Assembly: GCA_947652855.1 (NCBI GenBank)
Contig: CANTEO010000032.1
Span: 1 to 29,402 of the forward strand
Source of the DNA: an uncultured Roseburia sp.
GTDB lineage: Bacteria > Bacillota > Clostridia > Lachnospirales > Lachnospiraceae
Direction: 5' to 3'
DNA length: 29,402 bases
Under the pieces are notes generated by a model. It was not told where the DNA came from and did no database searches. It worked only from the letters and a program-made list of their open reading frames with translations. Position 1 is the stretch's first letter, and every line of letters begins with the position of its first letter. The position numbers were made by a program, and so were the translations under genes. Shown here in pieces: positions 1 to 6,888 of the stretch.

Positions 1-79
1 TGACGGATTTGCAGATGGAGAACAGAATATAGGAGGTACGATCCCATGGAGGACATCGTTTAAAAGCGGCATCAAATGA
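1..79 (+). other. Tail of an upstream plus-strand gene, reading frame undecided
   Basis: The plus strand probably carries the last codons of a gene entering from the left, because a terminator follows at 64-97. Frame 3 stops at 30-32 (TAG) after nine residues. Frame 2 stays open to a TGA at 77-79, but that stop lies in the terminator loop, which is less natural. Frame 1 has a stop at 1-3. An AGGAGG at 31-36 precedes an ATG at 46 that opens only five codons, so it is unlikely to be a gene. No function can be assigned. Confidence 0.3.
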
Positions 80-97
80 ATACGTTTGATGCCGCTT
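64..97. terminator. Bidirectional rho-independent terminator
   Basis: A perfect 13-bp stem (AAGCGGCATCAAA at 64-76 with its complement at 85-97) encloses an 8-base loop. It is followed by a T-rich stretch on the plus strand. On the minus strand the stem runs straight into four T residues. It sits between the plus-strand gene tail and the end of the minus-strand liv/cytidylate-kinase-like operon, so it probably ends transcription from both sides. Confidence 0.85.
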
Positions 98-144
98 CTT
101 TCTGTTCCTTCTTTATCTGCACGGCCAAAAAGCCGCGTCCTGAA

Positions 145-762
145 CTAAAACCTTACCTGAATGTACGCCAAAATCTCCTCCACGCACTTCTCAAACCCTA
201 GCTTGCTGCTGTTTAGGCACAAGTCATAATTCCTCGCGTCCGTCCAGTCCCTCCCGGTATAATGCCTGTAATATTCCGCGCGGTACTTGTCGGTCTTCGC
301 GATAAACTTCTCCATCTCGCCCTCTGTCATGCTGTTCTGCTCCATTGCGCGCGCAAGGTTGAACTCCTTCGAGCCATGGACAAATACGCTCACGACATTG
401 GGACAGTCCTTTAAGACAAAATCCGCAGCGCGCCCTATGATGACGCAGCTCTCCGTCTCCGCCAGCCGCTTCATTACCTTCGCCTGATAATTGAACAGAT
501 TCTTCGCTGAAACGAAGTCCCCGCTTTCCGGCGGGATCAAATCACCGGTGTATACGTCTGTTGACATCCGCAGGAACGGGCTGTTCTTCAGCTTCTCATC
601 CAACTGCATGAAAAGCTGCTCGTTAATGCCGCTTTCCTCAGAGGCCATCTTCAAAAGATTGCTGCTATAGTAGGGAACGCCCATCTTTTTTGCAAGCATT
701 TTCCCAATCGTCCTGCCGCCGCTCCCATACTGCCTCGCAATCGTAATCACTACCTGATCCAT
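145..762 (-). CDS. Cytidylate kinase-like family protein
   Basis: A 205-residue soluble protein of the cytidylate-kinase-like family (AAA_33/Cytidylate_kin2 type), a P-loop nucleotide kinase relative. A glycine-rich phosphate loop, RQYGSGGRTIGK, lies at residues 10-21. Later come segments typical of the family: an IIGRAAD stretch near residue 108 and a lid-like region rich in Arg/Tyr (YRAEYYRHYTGRDW). It is not the canonical Cmk, which is usually longer with a GPAGAGKST-type loop. The substrate is therefore uncertain; CMP/dCMP or another small phosphorylated compound is only inferred. The start is set by TAGGAGG ahead of ATG 762; this site overlaps the livF stop codon, and the gap to livF is 11 bases. 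Translation is thus probably coupled to the transporter operon, of which this is the last gene. Confidence 0.85.
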   Translation of the reverse strand: MDQVVITIARQYGSGGRTIGKMLAKKMGVPYYSSNLLKMASEESGINEQLFMQLDEKLKNSPFLRMSTDVYTGDLIPPESGDFVSAKNLFNYQAKVMKRLAETESCVIIGRAADFVLKDCPNVVSVFVHGSKEFNLARAMEQNSMTEGEMEKFIAKTDKYRAEYYRHYTGRDWTDARNYDLCLNSSKLGFEKCVEEILAYIQVRF

Positions 763-773
763 TCTGCCGCCTC

Positions 774-1484
774 CTACTCCCCAAGATATGCTTTCTTAAT
801 CGAATCGTCGTTCAACAAGTCCTTCGCGTCCCCATTTAAGACCACCTTCCCCGTCTCAAGCACATACGCCCGATCCGCAATGGAGAGCGCCTTCTTTGCG
901 TTCTGCTCCACCAAAAGCACCGTCGTCCCGCCACGGCTCACTTCCTCTATGATCTCAAAAATCTGATTGACTAAGATCGGGGAGAGGCCCATAGAAGGCT
1001 CATCCATCAATATAATCTTCGGATGCGACATCAGCGCCCGCCCCATCGCAAGCATCTGCTGCTCGCCGCCGCTTAACGTCCCGGCAAGCTGGTTCTTACG
1101 CTCCTTTAGCCTGGGGAAACGGTCGTAGACCATGGCAAGCGTCTGCTCGATCTCGTTTTTATCCTTCCTGGTGTACGCGCCCATCTTTAAGTTCTCGTAG
1201 ACGGAAAGCTCCGCAAAGACGCGCCGCCCCTCCGGCACATGGGCCATGCCAAGCGACACGATCTTGTGCGCCGGAACCTTCGTGATGTCCTTCCCCTCAA
1301 AAAAGACGGAGCCGCTTCCCGGGGACAGAAGGCCCGTGACGGTGTGCAAAATCGTCGTCTTGCCCGCGCCGTTCGCCCCAATCAAGGCAATGACCTCCCC
1401 TTCGTTCACCTCAAAGGAAACGCCCTTGATCGCCTGGATCATGCCATAATACACTTCAATGTCTTTCACTTCAAGCATTGCCAT
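774..1484 (-). CDS. livF: Branched-chain amino acid ABC transporter, ATP-binding protein LivF
   Basis: The 236-residue ATPase is one of the two nucleotide-binding subunits of the high-affinity Leu/Ile/Val (HAAT family) importer and works on the cytoplasmic face with LivG. Walker A is GANGAGKT (residues 36-43), the ABC signature is LSGGEQQ (137-143), and Walker B is ILMDEP (158-163), followed by the H-loop-equivalent region LLVEQNA. That last sequence has Q where many ATPases have H, which is usual for LivF. Length is normal for the family. The start is ATG 1484 with AGGAGG nine bases upstream; a second in-frame ATG two codons later is less well placed. It lies 43 bases after livG and is followed closely by the kinase-like gene. 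Confidence 0.95.
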   Translation of the reverse strand: MAMLEVKDIEVYYGMIQAIKGVSFEVNEGEVIALIGANGAGKTTILHTVTGLLSPGSGSVFFEGKDITKVPAHKIVSLGMAHVPEGRRVFAELSVYENLKMGAYTRKDKNEIEQTLAMVYDRFPRLKERKNQLAGTLSGGEQQMLAMGRALMSHPKIILMDEPSMGLSPILVNQIFEIIEEVSRGGTTVLLVEQNAKKALSIADRAYVLETGKVVLNGDAKDLLNDDSIKKAYLGE

Positions 1485-1527
1485 TTCGCCATCCTCCTAT
1501 TCAGCAACGATAAAGCCTTCGGCTTCC

Positions 1528-2286
1528 CTATTCTCCTAAATATGCCTTGATGACCTCGGGGTCATTCAGCACTTTGGCCGCGTTCCCTTCCGCAAGCACC
1601 TCGCCAAAATTCAGGACGGTCAGCTCCTCGCAAATCCCGGACACCAGCTTCATGTCATGCTCAATCAACAGGACCGTCATGTCAAACTCATCCCGAATGA
1701 AGCGAATCGTCTCCATCAGCTCCTTCGTCTCATTTGGGTTCATCCCGGCCGCAGGCTCATCCAAAAGCAAAAGCTTGGGCTTTGTCGCCAGCGCCCTTGT
1801 GATCTCAAGCTTCCTCTGCTTGCCGTAAGGCAGATTTGACGCAAGCGCGTCAGCCTCTTTGTCCAAATCGAACACAGAAAGAAGCTCCATCGCCTTCTCG
1901 TCCATCGCTTTTTCCATCTTAAAATACTTTGGAAGCCGAAAAATGCCCTCCAACGCGGAATACCGAAATTCATTGTGCAGGCCGGCCTTTACGTTGTCCA
2001 AAACGCTCATGTCCTGAAACAGCCGGATATTCTGAAACGTCCGGGCAATCCCGGCTTTATTGATCTCAATCGTCTTTTTTCCGACGATATTCTCCCCGTC
2101 AAGCAGGATGATCCCCTCGTTCGGCTGATACACGCCCGTCAATAGGTTAAAAATCGTCGTCTTGCCCGCGCCGTTTGGCCCAATCAGGCCATAGAGCCGC
2201 CCCTTTTCAATCGTTAAGTGAAATTCATTCACCGCGCGCAGGCCGCCAAAGGAAATCCCTAAATTCTTCACTTCCAACAATGCCAT
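1528..2286 (-). CDS. livG: Branched-chain amino acid ABC transporter, ATP-binding protein LivG
   Basis: The 252-residue ATPase is the second nucleotide-binding subunit of the Liv importer. Walker A is GPNGAGKT (residues 36-43). The signature region reads LPYGKQRKLEI, the LivG variant of LSGGQ. Walker B is LLLLDEPAAGMNP, followed by a conventional H-loop (LLIEHDM). A characteristic LivG insertion after Walker A (the ARTFQNIRLF segment, then a long helical stretch) is present. The start ATG at 2286 has AAGGAGG overlapping the end of livM, and only two bases separate the two genes, so they are coupled. Function is assigned from family membership and the complete operon context. Confidence 0.95.
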   Translation of the reverse strand: MALLEVKNLGISFGGLRAVNEFHLTIEKGRLYGLIGPNGAGKTTIFNLLTGVYQPNEGIILLDGENIVGKKTIEINKAGIARTFQNIRLFQDMSVLDNVKAGLHNEFRYSALEGIFRLPKYFKMEKAMDEKAMELLSVFDLDKEADALASNLPYGKQRKLEITRALATKPKLLLLDEPAAGMNPNETKELMETIRFIRDEFDMTVLLIEHDMKLVSGICEELTVLNFGEVLAEGNAAKVLNDPEVIKAYLGE

Positions 2287-2288
2287 GG

Positions 2289-3359
2289 CTATGCCGCCTC
2301 CTTCCGCTTGCCGCGCCTTAATTTCGCCGAATATTTTTCCCTCCAGGCAATCGCCTTCGGGCTCCAGTTAAATAACATCATGGCAATCAGCACCACTGCA
2401 TAAATCAGCATACGGTAGTCGCTTAAGCCGCGAAGCAGCTCCGGCAGAAGCGTCAGCACAATCGCCGCCAAAATAGAGCCGCGGATGTTCCCAATGCCGC
2501 CAAGAACGACGAAGACCAAAATCATGATGGACATATTGTAGCCGAAGTTTTTGGGCTGCGCAATCAGCGTCGCCAGGTTATGCGCATAGATGACGCCAGC
2601 CACGCCAGCCAGCGCCGCCGAGATGGAAAACGCCATCAGCTTATATTTTGTAATGTTGATCCCGACGGACTCCGCGGCGATGCGGTTGTCGCGGATCGCC
2701 ATGATCGCCCGCCCGCTCCTGGAATGGATCAGGTTTAAGACAATGAACAGCGTCACAAAGATTAAAATCACGCCAATCACAAAGGAAGAGTCCTGCGGCG
2801 TCCCCGTAATTCCCTGCGGGCCGTTAATTAACACTTCCCCGTCCGCCTCAAGCCCCAGGGAAAGGGAGTCCTTCGTGGAAAAATGAAATCCCTCCGCGTC
2901 CCTCCCGACAAACAGGATATTGACGATATTCTTAATGATCTCGCCAAACGCCAGCGTCACGATCGCCAGATAGTCGCCTTTTAGGCGAAGCACGGGAATG
3001 CCGATCAAAATCCCGCACAGGCCCGCCGCCGCCGCGCCAATCAACAGCGCGAGAAAATACCGAATCCCGGCCACTGGAATCGCCTCCGCCATGCATTTTG
3101 AGAAGAACGCGCTTGTAAACGCGCCGACGCACATAAAGCCCGCATGTCCTAAGCTAAGCTCCCCCAAGATGCCCACGGTCAGGTTCAAGGACACCGCCAG
3201 GATGACATAGGCGCACAGCGGCACCAAAAGCCCCTGCAGAAGGCTTGAGACATTCCCGGTGAACACCAGCGTCTGCATGACGGCGAACAGGGCAAGGACC
3301 ATGACATATGTAATAAAATTGCTCTTTGTCGTTTTGCTTACTTTCTTCATCTTCGCCAC
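2289..3359 (-). CDS. livM: Branched-chain amino acid ABC transporter, permease LivM
   Basis: A 356-residue integral membrane permease that pairs with LivH to form the Liv channel. The sequence has a Lys-rich cytoplasmic N-terminus, then about eight to ten hydrophobic segments. The conserved permease loop GISALAG-like signature appears here as FSISAALAGVAGVIYAH, preceded by the coupling region RAIMAIRDNRIAAESVGIN. Two starts are possible. A GTG at 3359 directly abuts the livH TAG stop; an ATG three codons later (3350) has AGGTGG a few bases upstream. The latter would give 353 residues and may be the real start. C-terminal residues are strongly basic. It is part of the livJHMGF operon. Confidence 0.93.
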   Translation of the reverse strand: MAKMKKVSKTTKSNFITYVMVLALFAVMQTLVFTGNVSSLLQGLLVPLCAYVILAVSLNLTVGILGELSLGHAGFMCVGAFTSAFFSKCMAEAIPVAGIRYFLALLIGAAAAGLCGILIGIPVLRLKGDYLAIVTLAFGEIIKNIVNILFVGRDAEGFHFSTKDSLSLGLEADGEVLINGPQGITGTPQDSSFVIGVILIFVTLFIVLNLIHSRSGRAIMAIRDNRIAAESVGINITKYKLMAFSISAALAGVAGVIYAHNLATLIAQPKNFGYNMSIMILVFVVLGGIGNIRGSILAAIVLTLLPELLRGLSDYRMLIYAVVLIAMMLFNWSPKAIAWREKYSAKLRRGKRKEAA

Positions 3360-4244
3360 CTACACTTTCTCCTGAATGTTTTTGCCAAGGATTCCGGTAG
3401 GCTTCACAATCAGTATTACAATCAATACGCCAAACACGATTGCGTCCGCCATCTGAGAGGAGATGTACGCCTTGCCGAATATCTCAATCACCCCTAAGAG
3501 GAGGCCGCCGATAAACGCGCCCGGAATGGAGCCGATCCCGCCGAACACAGCGGCCACAAACGCCTTGATCCCAGGCATGGCGCCCGTGTAAGGGGTAAGC
3601 GACGGATACGCCGAGCAGAGCAGCACGCCCGCGACTGCGGCAAGCGCGGAGCCGATCGCGAAGGTAAGCGCAATCGTCCCATTGACGTTAATGCCCATCA
3701 GGCGCGCCGCGCCCTTGTCCTCCGACACCGCAAGCATCGCCTGCCCCGCCTTTGACTTATGGATGAACATGGTAAGCCCAACCATAATCACAACACAGGA
3801 GAGAATCGTCACGATGGCCTCTCCCGTGATCGTCAGGTCGCCTCCCGCCAGCACAATCGCAGGGACCGGGACGACAGACGCAAAGGAATATGTATTCGCG
3901 CCAAAAATCAAAAGCGCGACGTTCTGCAAAAGATAGCTCACGCCGATCGCCGTAATAAGCACCGCCAGGGAGGACGCCGCGCTTAAAAGCGGCCGGTACG
4001 CCACGCTTTCAATCACGATCCCAAGGGCCGTGCAGAACACGATGGCCACAAGCACTGCGGCGAACGGCGGAAGGCCCGCGTTTGAAACCGCCGCCATCAC
4101 CACATAAGCCCCAATCATAATCACGTCGCCATGCGCGAAATTCAGCATCTTGGCGATTCCATATACCATCGTATAGCCAAGCGCGATAATCGCATAGACG
4201 CTGCCCAGGCTGACGCCATTGATTAAATAAGATATAAAACTCAT
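3360..4244 (-). CDS. livH: Branched-chain amino acid ABC transporter, permease LivH
   Basis: A 294-residue permease with about eight predicted membrane helices. The N-terminus (LINGVSLGSVYAIIALGYT) is the hallmark of LivH proteins, followed by the GIAKMLNFAHGD stretch typical of the family. The permease loop reads GQAMLAVSEDKGAARLMGIN, the segment that contacts the ATPases. It forms the transmembrane pore with LivM. The start is ATG 4244 with a GGGGGA ribosome site. It is separated from livJ by 86 bases that contain a stable hairpin (4279-4303), and its stop codon touches the livM start. Confidence 0.94.
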   Translation of the reverse strand: MSFISYLINGVSLGSVYAIIALGYTMVYGIAKMLNFAHGDVIMIGAYVVMAAVSNAGLPPFAAVLVAIVFCTALGIVIESVAYRPLLSAASSLAVLITAIGVSYLLQNVALLIFGANTYSFASVVPVPAIVLAGGDLTITGEAIVTILSCVVIMVGLTMFIHKSKAGQAMLAVSEDKGAARLMGINVNGTIALTFAIGSALAAVAGVLLCSAYPSLTPYTGAMPGIKAFVAAVFGGIGSIPGAFIGGLLLGVIEIFGKAYISSQMADAIVFGVLIVILIVKPTGILGKNIQEKV

Positions 4245-4278
4245 ACGAATCCCCCATTTGCTTTTTATATGATGAAAT

Positions 4279-4303
4279 AGGGTTATCTATAAAAGATAAC
4301 CCT
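4279..4303 (-). promoter_or_regulatory. Intercistronic hairpin between livJ and livH
   Basis: A perfect 10-bp inverted repeat (AGGGTTATCT at 4279-4288 and its complement at 4294-4303) has a 5-base loop. On the minus strand the stem is followed by ATTTCATC rather than a run of T. It is therefore more likely a partial terminator or an mRNA-stabilising and processing element than a full terminator. Such hairpins often let the abundant binding protein be made in excess over its membrane subunits; that role here is inference. Confidence 0.65.
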
Positions 4304-4330
4304 GATTCCATCTGTATCGCTTACCGATTT

Positions 4331-5503
4331 TTATTCTACGACTGCATAGTCGCCATTCGCGATTTTTACGACCATCGGCTCCTTGCTTGGCTCTCCGCTT
4401 GCCTCCCAGGTCAGGCTCTTCGCCGTCACGCCGTCGATCGTGATTTCCGTCATCGCGCCCTTTAACGCTTCACAGATGTCCGCCGCCGACATATCTTTCG
4501 TCACGCTTCCAGCCTCAATCGCCGCCTTGATGGCGTAAATCCCATCGTATGCGTCTGCCGCGAACTGGTTTGGCGTCTCGCCGTACGCCTCCTTGAAATC
4601 CTTCACGAATTTCTGAATCGCCTCATCCTCCGAGGTCGGCGTGAATGGGCTTAAGAAAATCAAGTTATTCGCGAGGGCCGCGTCAAACCCCTTGACTGCG
4701 AGGATTCCGTCCATGCCGTCGCATCCGAAGAAGATGGGGGCATAGTTCATGCCGGCCGCCTGCTTTAGCACCAACGAAGCCTCCGTATAGTAAAACGGCA
4801 TGAACACCAGCTCGGCTCCCGCGTCCTTCGCCTTCTGAAGCTGCACGGAAAAGTCCTTGTTGCTCTCCGCGGTGAACGCCTCCGCCGCCACAATCTCAAA
4901 GCCCTGGTTCGCCGCCTCTTTGGCGAACGCCTCGTAAATGCCGGAAGAATAGACGTCCGAGCTGTCATAGATCACAGCGACCTTTTTTGCCAGCCCATTC
5001 TCCCCTATGTATTTCGCGGACTCTAAGCCCTGCATCGGGTCAGAGAAGCATACGCGGAACGCATTGTCGTATTTCACGCAGTCCACAGCGGTGCCGGACG
5101 GCGTGAGCATAAAAATGCTGTCCGCATTCGCCACTTCCCCGACCGCCACGCACGGGCCGCTCGTCACCGTGCCAAGGATCGCCTGCGTCCCCCAGTCCTT
5201 TAAGGTGTTGTACGCATTGACCGCCTTCTCCGCGTCGTTCTCATCATCCTGGTAATTGAACTCAATCGGCGTGCCGTCGATTCCGCCCGCTTCGTTGATT
5301 TCCTTCACCGCAAGCTCCGCGCCGTTTTTTACCGCCATGCCGTACACCGCCGCGCTGCCTGTCACAGGGCCGATCCCGCCAATCTTAAACACATCGCCGC
5401 CTTCGCCCTTCGCGTTGTCTTTTGGCTCTGCGCCGCAGCCCGCCATGCACCCTACAGCCATTACGGCCGCTAATGCCATTGTCGCTAATTTCTTGAATTT
5501 CAT
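4331..5503 (-). CDS. livJ: Branched-chain amino acid ABC transporter, substrate-binding lipoprotein LivJ
   Basis: A 390-residue extracellular binding protein of the type I periplasmic-binding (Leu/Ile/Val) family. It captures the substrate and delivers it to LivHM. A lipoprotein signal covers residues 1-23: a basic start, a hydrophobic core and candidate lipobox cysteines C19 and C23 (MAVGCMAGC), C23 being the better fit. The mature part opens with KIGGIGPVTGSAAVYG, then GAELAVKEINEAGG, both classic for this family. The DDENDAEKAVNAYNTL and later YDGIYAIKAAIE segments also match. The precise ligand (branched-chain or another amino acid) cannot be fixed from sequence. The start is ATG 5503 with AAGGAGG eight bases upstream. 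It is the first gene of the operon, under the promoter at 5557-5585. Confidence 0.94.
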   Translation of the reverse strand: MKFKKLATMALAAVMAVGCMAGCGAEPKDNAKGEGGDVFKIGGIGPVTGSAAVYGMAVKNGAELAVKEINEAGGIDGTPIEFNYQDDENDAEKAVNAYNTLKDWGTQAILGTVTSGPCVAVGEVANADSIFMLTPSGTAVDCVKYDNAFRVCFSDPMQGLESAKYIGENGLAKKVAVIYDSSDVYSSGIYEAFAKEAANQGFEIVAAEAFTAESNKDFSVQLQKAKDAGAELVFMPFYYTEASLVLKQAAGMNYAPIFFGCDGMDGILAVKGFDAALANNLIFLSPFTPTSEDEAIQKFVKDFKEAYGETPNQFAADAYDGIYAIKAAIEAGSVTKDMSAADICEALKGAMTEITIDGVTAKSLTWEASGEPSKEPMVVKIANGDYAVVE

Positions 5504-5556
5504 AAAACTTCCTCCTTATGCATAAAGTTCTGTTTAACTATTGCAGTATGCGAAAA

Positions 5557-5585
5557 ATCGTACACGAAAACGCTGAATTTGTCAA
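5557..5585 (-). promoter_or_regulatory. Sigma-A promoter of the liv operon
   Basis: On the minus strand, TTGACA (5580-5585, a perfect -35) is followed by a 17-base spacer and TACGAT (5557-5562) as -10. The predicted start is near 5550, giving a 5' leader of roughly 46 bases before livJ. No riboswitch-like structure is visible in that short leader. Confidence 0.75.
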
Positions 5586-5643
5586 GATGAAATGGCTTCC
5601 TCCCCGAGGGGGCCGGCCCACGCGTTCGATGCTCCCCATCCAT

Positions 5644-5689
5644 AAAACTGCATAATTATGCAGTTTTTCACGAGAATTTATGCAGTTTT
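5644..5689. promoter_or_regulatory. Perfect 24-bp palindrome plus extra half-site, candidate operator
   Basis: Positions 5644-5667 form a perfect palindrome with half-site TTATGCAGTTTT. The same 12-base half-site recurs in direct orientation at 5678-5689, two helical turns (22 bp) away. A shorter TTATGCA also occurs at 5516-5522, next to the livJ ribosome site. The core TGCATAATTATGCA (5649-5662) fits the general arginine-box layout TGnATwwwwATnCA, so an ArgR-type repressor is one candidate; this is inference. The element lies between two divergent promoters (livJ and the PHP gene), about 60 bases upstream of the livJ -35. The remainder of the gap 5504-5907 holds those promoters and a GC-rich stretch around 5600-5635, and I see no gene in it. 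Confidence 0.6.
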
Positions 5690-5845
5690 CATCCGCCCAT
5701 TCGGCAAATTGATCCGATCCGGTTCCGGTTTGGCGCTAAAAAAACGTCAATTTACACAAAAGTCCTTCTTTTTTCCGCTGCAAGCACATACCCTGCCCCG
5801 GAACCTAAAATCCGCCCTATGCATTCTGTTTTTAGCGAAAACGCA

Positions 5846-5874
5846 TTGTATTTCTCAAGCCTTTTTTGTATAAT
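5846..5874 (+). promoter_or_regulatory. Sigma-A promoter of the PHP phosphatase gene
   Basis: TTGTAT (5846-5851), a 17-base spacer and a perfect TATAAT (5869-5874). The predicted start near 5881 leaves a leader of about 27 bases. It also rules out the ATG at 5866 as a start, because that codon would lie upstream of the transcription start. Confidence 0.75.
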
Positions 5875-5907
5875 CAACCTCAAACAAGATTTTTCAGGAG
5901 GCGCAGC

Positions 5908-6630
5908 ATGAACCATCCATTTGTGTTAGACATCCACACGCACACCATTGCAAGCGGACACGCTTACGGAACCATTCGGGAAATGGCGCAGGCGGCAAGC
6001 GGGCGGCGGCTTTCGCTGCTTGGCGTCAGCGAGCACGCCCCGGGCATTCCCGGAACGGTTGACCCCATTTATTTTACGAACCTCTCCGTCATCCCCAAGA
6101 CGCTTTACGGCGTAACCATCCTGCATGGCTGCGAGGCCAACATTTTAAACGACGGAACCATTTCCCTGGAAGAACGGTACATTCATTTTCTGGATTACCT
6201 GATCGCCGGAATGCACGGAAGATGCTACCAGGACGAGGGGCGGGAGAAAAATACGGAAAACGTCATTTCCTGCATGAAGCACGAAAAGGTCTTCTTTATC
6301 TCCCACCCTGACGACAGCCATACGCCGCTTGACTATGAGGCATTCGTCAAAGCGGCGAAACAATACCACGTCGCGCCGGAGGTCAACAACAGCTCGCTCA
6401 TCAAAAAAGAGAAACGCCTAAACTGCGTTTCCAATTATAAAGAAATGCTTACGCTCTGCATGGAATATGGCGTGCCGGTGATCGTCAGCTCCGATGCGCA
6501 CGATCCCTCTGGCGTCGGGGAATTCTCCCTAGCAAAAGAGCTTTTAGAGCAGGTGAAGTTTGACAGGCGCCTAATTTTAAATACCGATGTGCAGAAATTT
6601 TACGAGTTTATCGGCAAGCAGCCAGATTAG
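5908..6630 (+). CDS. PHP-domain phosphatase (YcdX-like)
   Basis: A 240-residue metal-dependent hydrolase of the PHP family, closest in layout to the YcdX group of small phosphatases. Metal-binding residues are visible in the expected order: HTHT (H10, H12), H18, SEHAP (H43), CEAN (E76), GMHG (H103), SHPDD (H133) and SDAHD (D196, H198). A trinuclear zinc or similar metal site in the cytoplasm is expected from the family; the physiological phosphoester is unknown. The start ATG 5908 follows AGGAGG at 5896-5901 and suits the promoter position. Its stop codon lies one base from the stop of the convergent small gene at 6632. Histidinol phosphatase activity is an alternative, but no his genes are nearby. 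Confidence 0.85.
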   Translation: MNHPFVLDIHTHTIASGHAYGTIREMAQAASGRRLSLLGVSEHAPGIPGTVDPIYFTNLSVIPKTLYGVTILHGCEANILNDGTISLEERYIHFLDYLIAGMHGRCYQDEGREKNTENVISCMKHEKVFFISHPDDSHTPLDYEAFVKAAKQYHVAPEVNNSSLIKKEKRLNCVSNYKEMLTLCMEYGVPVIVSSDAHDPSGVGEFSLAKELLEQVKFDRRLILNTDVQKFYEFIGKQPD

Positions 6631-6631
6631 C

Positions 6632-6784
6632 CTATATGGGGCGCTTCGGGGCGTTATTCATTTTCCGAATGTTTTTTCGCTCCGGGGCGGCCTTTTCCTG
6701 CCTCTTCTCCCTCTGACGCTTCTCCTTTAAGCATTGCTCATCCAATTCATACACCTCGTCCCCATTGATGACCAGACGGCCCAT
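6632..6784 (-). CDS. Small charged protein, unknown function
   Basis: A 50-residue protein with N-terminus MGRLVINGDEVYELDEQCLK followed by a very basic, Glu/Lys/Arg-rich tail with helical character (EKRQREKRQEK) and a Pro-containing end. The ribosome site GAGGTGA six bases before ATG 6784 supports translation from this codon. The reading frame stays open upstream into the end of the MocR gene, so a longer form is possible but lacks a ribosome site. It lies downstream of the MocR gene on the same strand. I do not recognise the family. The compact beta-strand-like N-terminus and charged tail would fit a nucleic-acid- or ribosome-associated small protein, but that is only a guess. Confidence 0.6.
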   Translation of the reverse strand: MGRLVINGDEVYELDEQCLKEKRQREKRQEKAAPERKNIRKMNNAPKRPI

Positions 6785-6789
6785 CCAAA

Positions 6790-6885
6790 TCACCTCTTTT
6801 TTGCGATTGGTGAAGCGGCCTTTGGCTTTGCTTTTCGCATCTTCACCGTTACCCTTTGCCATACTATATGCCAGATTCCCGCCAT
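6790..6885 (-). CDS. Possible 31-residue basic peptide
   Basis: An ATG at 6885 lies eight bases after a GGAGG that sits in the last codons of the MocR gene. It opens a 31-codon frame rich in Lys/Arg, and its TGA (6790-6792) is built into the GAGGTGA ribosome site of the next small gene. That arrangement would allow coupled translation from MocR through this peptide to the 50-residue protein. The start and stop geometry is the only support; there is no recognisable family. Confidence 0.25.
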   Translation of the reverse strand: MAGIWHIVWQRVTVKMRKAKPKAASPIAKKR

Positions 6886-6888
6886 GGT

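Noticed and set aside
46..63. Five-codon ORF with a perfect AGGAGG at the left edge
   Set aside because: Too short for a gene and immediately ahead of a terminator; more likely chance sequence after a gene end.
5644..5667. Palindrome read as a terminator
   Set aside because: The stem is AT-rich, and nothing transcribed toward it needs ending; the repeated half-site favours an operator.
5866..5907. Upstream ATG of the PHP gene giving 14 extra residues
   Set aside because: It overlaps the -10 box of the promoter; ATG 5908 has AGGAGG and fits the transcription start.
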